Positions 5,328-7,547 of a DNA stretch of 7,547 nt are shown here, piece after piece. Both the position numbers and the translations under genes were made by a program. The DNA comes from Methanocorpusculum sp. GTDB taxonomy: Archaea > Halobacteriota > Methanomicrobia > Methanomicrobiales > Methanocorpusculaceae. The notes under the pieces are model-generated. The model was not told the DNA's origin. It was given only the letters and a program-made list of their open reading frames with translations, and ran no database searches. The number at the start of each line of letters is the position of its first letter. The stretch's first letter is position 1. The stretch is from positions 1 to 7,547 of the forward strand of contig DALTYF010000040.1 of NCBI GenBank assembly GCA_029986195.1, written 5' to 3'.

Positions 5328-6377
5328 ATGCGTCTCGCCGTTGAGCCGCGCGACCTAACCCACTATCCTTTTTTGAAAGAGCCCCAGGAGTTTCTTGCCG
5401 CACGCGGCATCAAGATGCATGATTTCACTGCATCGGCCCTCGGACGAAAGTATCTCGACACTGCGGTTGAGCGGGTAGCCTGCGCCATCGACGGAAAAGA
5501 AATCTATCCTGAGTCGCAGGATGTTGTTGCCGACATTGCAACCTATGTACTTGCACGCGTCCTTGTCTCCTGCATCAGGGACCGCAACCTCATCGAGCGG
5601 CTTGCACGCATGGAGGCAAAACGGGTGTACTTCTACATTCATGACGAGGAGAATGAAAAACTCAAGAACCATGTCTGTGAGACACTCGGTATCACCCTGG
5701 GTCTTGGAAAAATGCCGATGATCACCTATGTGGAGCTTGCTGCAACCGTCCGCGAACCGAAGTGGCGTCTCATTAACCGTGACGTGGATGCAGGAGTGGT
5801 TGCAATCTCCGACGATGAGCAGGATATACTGCTGCGGGAACGCATCAGAAAAATTCTTGTCTCCCAACTGCCGCTGACCATTCCCCCGTCGATGGAACAT
5901 GAGTTTGCGCCGTGGTGCGACCGGATCACGGCTGCCCTGCAGGAGAGAACACTTGCCGAGTTCGGGGCGATCGATGAATCGGCATACCCGCCCTGCATTC
6001 AGGCGCTGATTGCGGGAGCTGCGGCCGGTGTCAATCTTTCGCATTCGGGCAGGTTTGCGATGACGGCATTTCTGAACAACATCGGCATGACGCACGCACA
6101 GGTTGCGGGCATCTTTGCCCGGAGCCCTGACTTTAATCCTGACATGACCATGTATCAGGTGGATCATATCACCACGCACGAATATACGACGCCCGCCTGT
6201 CAGACCATGCTGACACACGGCATCTGCGTGAACCGTGACCCGCTGTGCGACAAAATTGCCCATCCCCTCAACTATTATCGTTCCAAGAAAAAACTGCTGG
6301 AAAGAAAGCGCCTCCGGGAGGAAGCACAGGCATTGGCTGCTGCGGAAAAATCTGTTCCGGAAAAACCGAAGGAATAA
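5328..6377 (+). CDS. priL: DNA primase large subunit PriL (iron-sulfur)
   Basis: This 349-residue protein is the regulatory subunit of archaeal primase. It pairs with catalytic PriS to begin RNA primers and contains an iron-sulfur cluster domain. The four cluster cysteines are recognisable in the C-terminal half: Cys223 (YPPCIQAL), Cys291 (TPACQTM), Cys300 (HGICVN) and Cys307 (PLCDKIAHPLNYY). Between them sits the conserved SHSGRFAMTAFLNNIGM (238-254). The N-terminal half is helical (LTHYPFLKEPQEFL, then IYPESQDVVADIATYVLARVL). The last 30 or so residues are a charged Lys/Arg/Glu tail ending PEKPKE, probably disordered. It follows pcn by 3 bp, too close for its own promoter or a full Shine-Dalgarno, so translation may be coupled. 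The priS gene is not in the window. Confidence 0.96.
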   Translation: MRLAVEPRDLTHYPFLKEPQEFLAARGIKMHDFTASALGRKYLDTAVERVACAIDGKEIYPESQDVVADIATYVLARVLVSCIRDRNLIERLARMEAKRVYFYIHDEENEKLKNHVCETLGITLGLGKMPMITYVELAATVREPKWRLINRDVDAGVVAISDDEQDILLRERIRKILVSQLPLTIPPSMEHEFAPWCDRITAALQERTLAEFGAIDESAYPPCIQALIAGAAAGVNLSHSGRFAMTAFLNNIGMTHAQVAGIFARSPDFNPDMTMYQVDHITTHEYTTPACQTMLTHGICVNRDPLCDKIAHPLNYYRSKKKLLERKRLREEAQALAAAEKSVPEKPKE

Positions 6378-6390
6378 CGATAATCCCGTA

Positions 6391-6401
6391 AATATTTATA
6401 G
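6391..6401 (+). promoter_or_regulatory. TATA-like box upstream of the ligase gene
   Basis: AATATTTATAG lies 14 bp after the priL stop. Initiation is predicted near 6421-6423, leaving a leader of about 30 nt with a strong GGAGGAG before the TTG start. It implies the ligase has its own promoter rather than relying on the pcn-priL transcript. Confidence 0.5.
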
Positions 6402-6430
6402 CCGCCGTCAATACATCATAGGAGTGAACC

Positions 6431-6475
6431 GTGTGGTGTATGGAGGAGCAATTTGCCAGTAAGAACCTATCCTGA
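6431..6475 (+). other. Possible 14-codon leader frame overlapping the ligase start
   Basis: GTG 6431, with AGGAG at 6420-6424, opens a frame that reads through ATG 6440 and ends at TGA 6473, past the ligase start at 6453 in another frame. It also covers the ligase Shine-Dalgarno. It could couple or attenuate translation, but frames this short occur by chance, and the overlap may mean nothing. Confidence 0.2.
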
Positions 6476-7547
6476 ATCAGCAAAACAAACCCTGTATTCT
6501 ATGCTCAGATACGGGGCAGAGCAGGCAGGAAACGTGCGTCCTGCTCTTGCCTATTACGGGAATCATATCAGCTACGGGGAACTTCTTGCAGAGGTTCATG
6601 CATGCGCTGCCGGTCTTCGTGCCCACGGGGTACGACGCGGGGATTTTGTTACCATCTTCCTTCCCAATATTCCGCAGTGTGTTGTTGCAGTCTATGCGGT
6701 CAATCTGATTGGTGCGGTCTGCAACATGGTGCACCCGCTGTCAACCACCGGTGAGACCGGATACGCGGTGGATCTGACCGCAAGCAAGTACGTCCTGACC
6801 TGTGAAATCAATGAGGCGGTCTGCTCGGGAATGGATGTGGAGATTATCCGGTGCAGAACACCTGCCTACTTCCCGAAAACGCCGAAAGGCTATCTTATGG
6901 GATGGGTGTACCGCCGGGCGGTCCGGAAATGTCTCAACGGTGAAAATGTCAGGAAGATCACCGAGTGGGAAGATCTCATGAAAGAGGGGCGTGCTGCAGT
7001 TGCCGCGTCCGGCATTCCGGAGATGGTGGGCGATCCCAAAGATACCGCAGTTATTATGTACACCGGCGGTACGACCGGGACTGCAAAGGGTGTAATGCTG
7101 TCCAACTTTGCGGTAAATGCGGTCGCAATCCAGCTTGTAGTAGGCATCGGCGGCGAGGAGATTCATGCAGGCGACGGCTTTCTGGCAATTCTTCCGATGT
7201 TCCATGCGTTCGGTCTTGCGGTCACCGTCCATACGCCGCTCTCTGCAGGTCTGAAGGTTGCCCTTCTGCCGAGATTTGATGCAAAAGAGTGTGCCCACAC
7301 CATTCTTTCGGAGAAGACCGCATACATTGCCGGAGTCCCTGCGATGTATGAACGGATGTACCGAGAGTTTGAGGGAAAGGATCTTTCGTTCATCAAACTG
7401 ATCGTTGCGGGCGGCGACAGTGTGAGCGGTAGTCTGATCAACCGGTACAACCAGCTTCTCCGGCAGGGTGACTGTATGGTGAAGTTCCGGCCCGGCTACG
7501 GACTTACCGAGGCGTGCAGTGTGTGTGCGTTAACGGCAGCCGGCTAC
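6453..7547 (+). CDS. AMP-forming acyl-CoA synthetase-like ligase (ANL superfamily), 3' end outside the window
   Basis: At least 365 residues are visible, about two thirds of a typical member. These enzymes activate a carboxylate with ATP to an acyl-AMP and pass it to CoA. The ATP-binding loop is at 203-212 (YTGGTTGTAKG), where the usual Pro before Lys is Ala. The FHAFGLA segment begins at 250 and the GYGLTEA motif at 348; the C-terminal domain is cut off. The N-terminus (PESAKQTLYSMLRYGAEQ...RPALAYYG..ISYGELL) matches acyl-CoA synthetases, so I set the start at TTG 6453. It has GGAGGAG four bases upstream and no in-frame ATG or GTG before it back to the TAG at 6399. ATG 6501 would lose conserved N-terminal sequence. 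The substrate is not identifiable. A T/A-rich promoter lies upstream. Confidence 0.92.
   Translation, partial: MPVRTYPESAKQTLYSMLRYGAEQAGNVRPALAYYGNHISYGELLAEVHACAAGLRAHGVRRGDFVTIFLPNIPQCVVAVYAVNLIGAVCNMVHPLSTTGETGYAVDLTASKYVLTCEINEAVCSGMDVEIIRCRTPAYFPKTPKGYLMGWVYRRAVRKCLNGENVRKITEWEDLMKEGRAAVAASGIPEMVGDPKDTAVIMYTGGTTGTAKGVMLSNFAVNAVAIQLVVGIGGEEIHAGDGFLAILPMFHAFGLAVTVHTPLSAGLKVALLPRFDAKECAHTILSEKTAYIAGVPAMYERMYREFEGKDLSFIKLIVAGGDSVSGSLINRYNQLLRQGDCMVKFRPGYGLTEACSVCALTAAGY

Noticed and set aside
5355..6263. Minus-strand open frame of 302 codons
   Set aside because: It is antisense to priL, with a His/Arg/Cys-rich translation typical of a shadow frame. PriL is supported by its cluster cysteines.
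6741..7298. Minus-strand open frame of 185 codons
   Set aside because: It is antisense to the acyl-CoA synthetase, whose ATP-binding loop and GYGLTEA motif define the coding frame.

Overview
The window reads as a methanogenic archaeon of the Methanomicrobiales, possibly near Methanocorpusculum or Methanoculleus. It carries archaeal information-processing genes (FEN1, TFS, TBP, PCNA, primase large subunit), an archaeosortase, archaeal TATA promoters, several apparently leaderless starts, and a presenilin-type protease fragment that closely resembles what I recall of the Methanoculleus marisnigri homologue. The taxonomic call is inference from protein resemblance; no search was run.

Layout. 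Positions 1-389 (minus) hold the N-terminal part of a presenilin/signal-peptide-peptidase-like membrane aspartyl protease, running off the left edge. A 42-bp divergent promoter region separates it from a two-gene plus-strand unit: a small two-helix membrane protein of unknown function (432-761) and flap endonuclease FEN1 (771-1772). FEN1 converges on a minus-strand pair, an archaeosortase (2162-3025) followed by a HIT-family protein (1769-2152); the FEN1 and HIT stop codons share one TTAA. Next comes the plus-strand transcription cleavage factor TFS (3135-3455), a 301-bp intergenic region, the TATA-binding protein (3757-4317), then a PCNA-primase large subunit operon (4581-6377), and finally an AMP-forming acyl-CoA synthetase-like gene starting at TTG 6453 and running off the right edge.

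How they fit together. FEN1 ends in a PIP box, the peptide that docks on PCNA; PCNA is the clamp and PriL the iron-sulfur primase subunit, so three lagging-strand proteins lie within 6 kb. TBP and TFS are basal transcription factors. The presenilin-like protease and the archaeosortase are membrane enzymes acting on other membrane or secreted proteins. The ligase has no obvious link to the rest.

Most unusual feature. The region upstream of tbp holds a ladder of eight direct copies of a 14-bp element (consensus AATTTATRGGCAAN) spaced 20, 20, 19, 20, 30, 20 and 20 bp. The tbp TATA box (TTTATATAG) continues the same register 30 bp further on, and one inverted copy lies upstream, matching a direct copy exactly over 15 bp. 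The element itself looks like a TATA box, which makes autoregulation of tbp or ordered binding of a chromatin protein worth testing.
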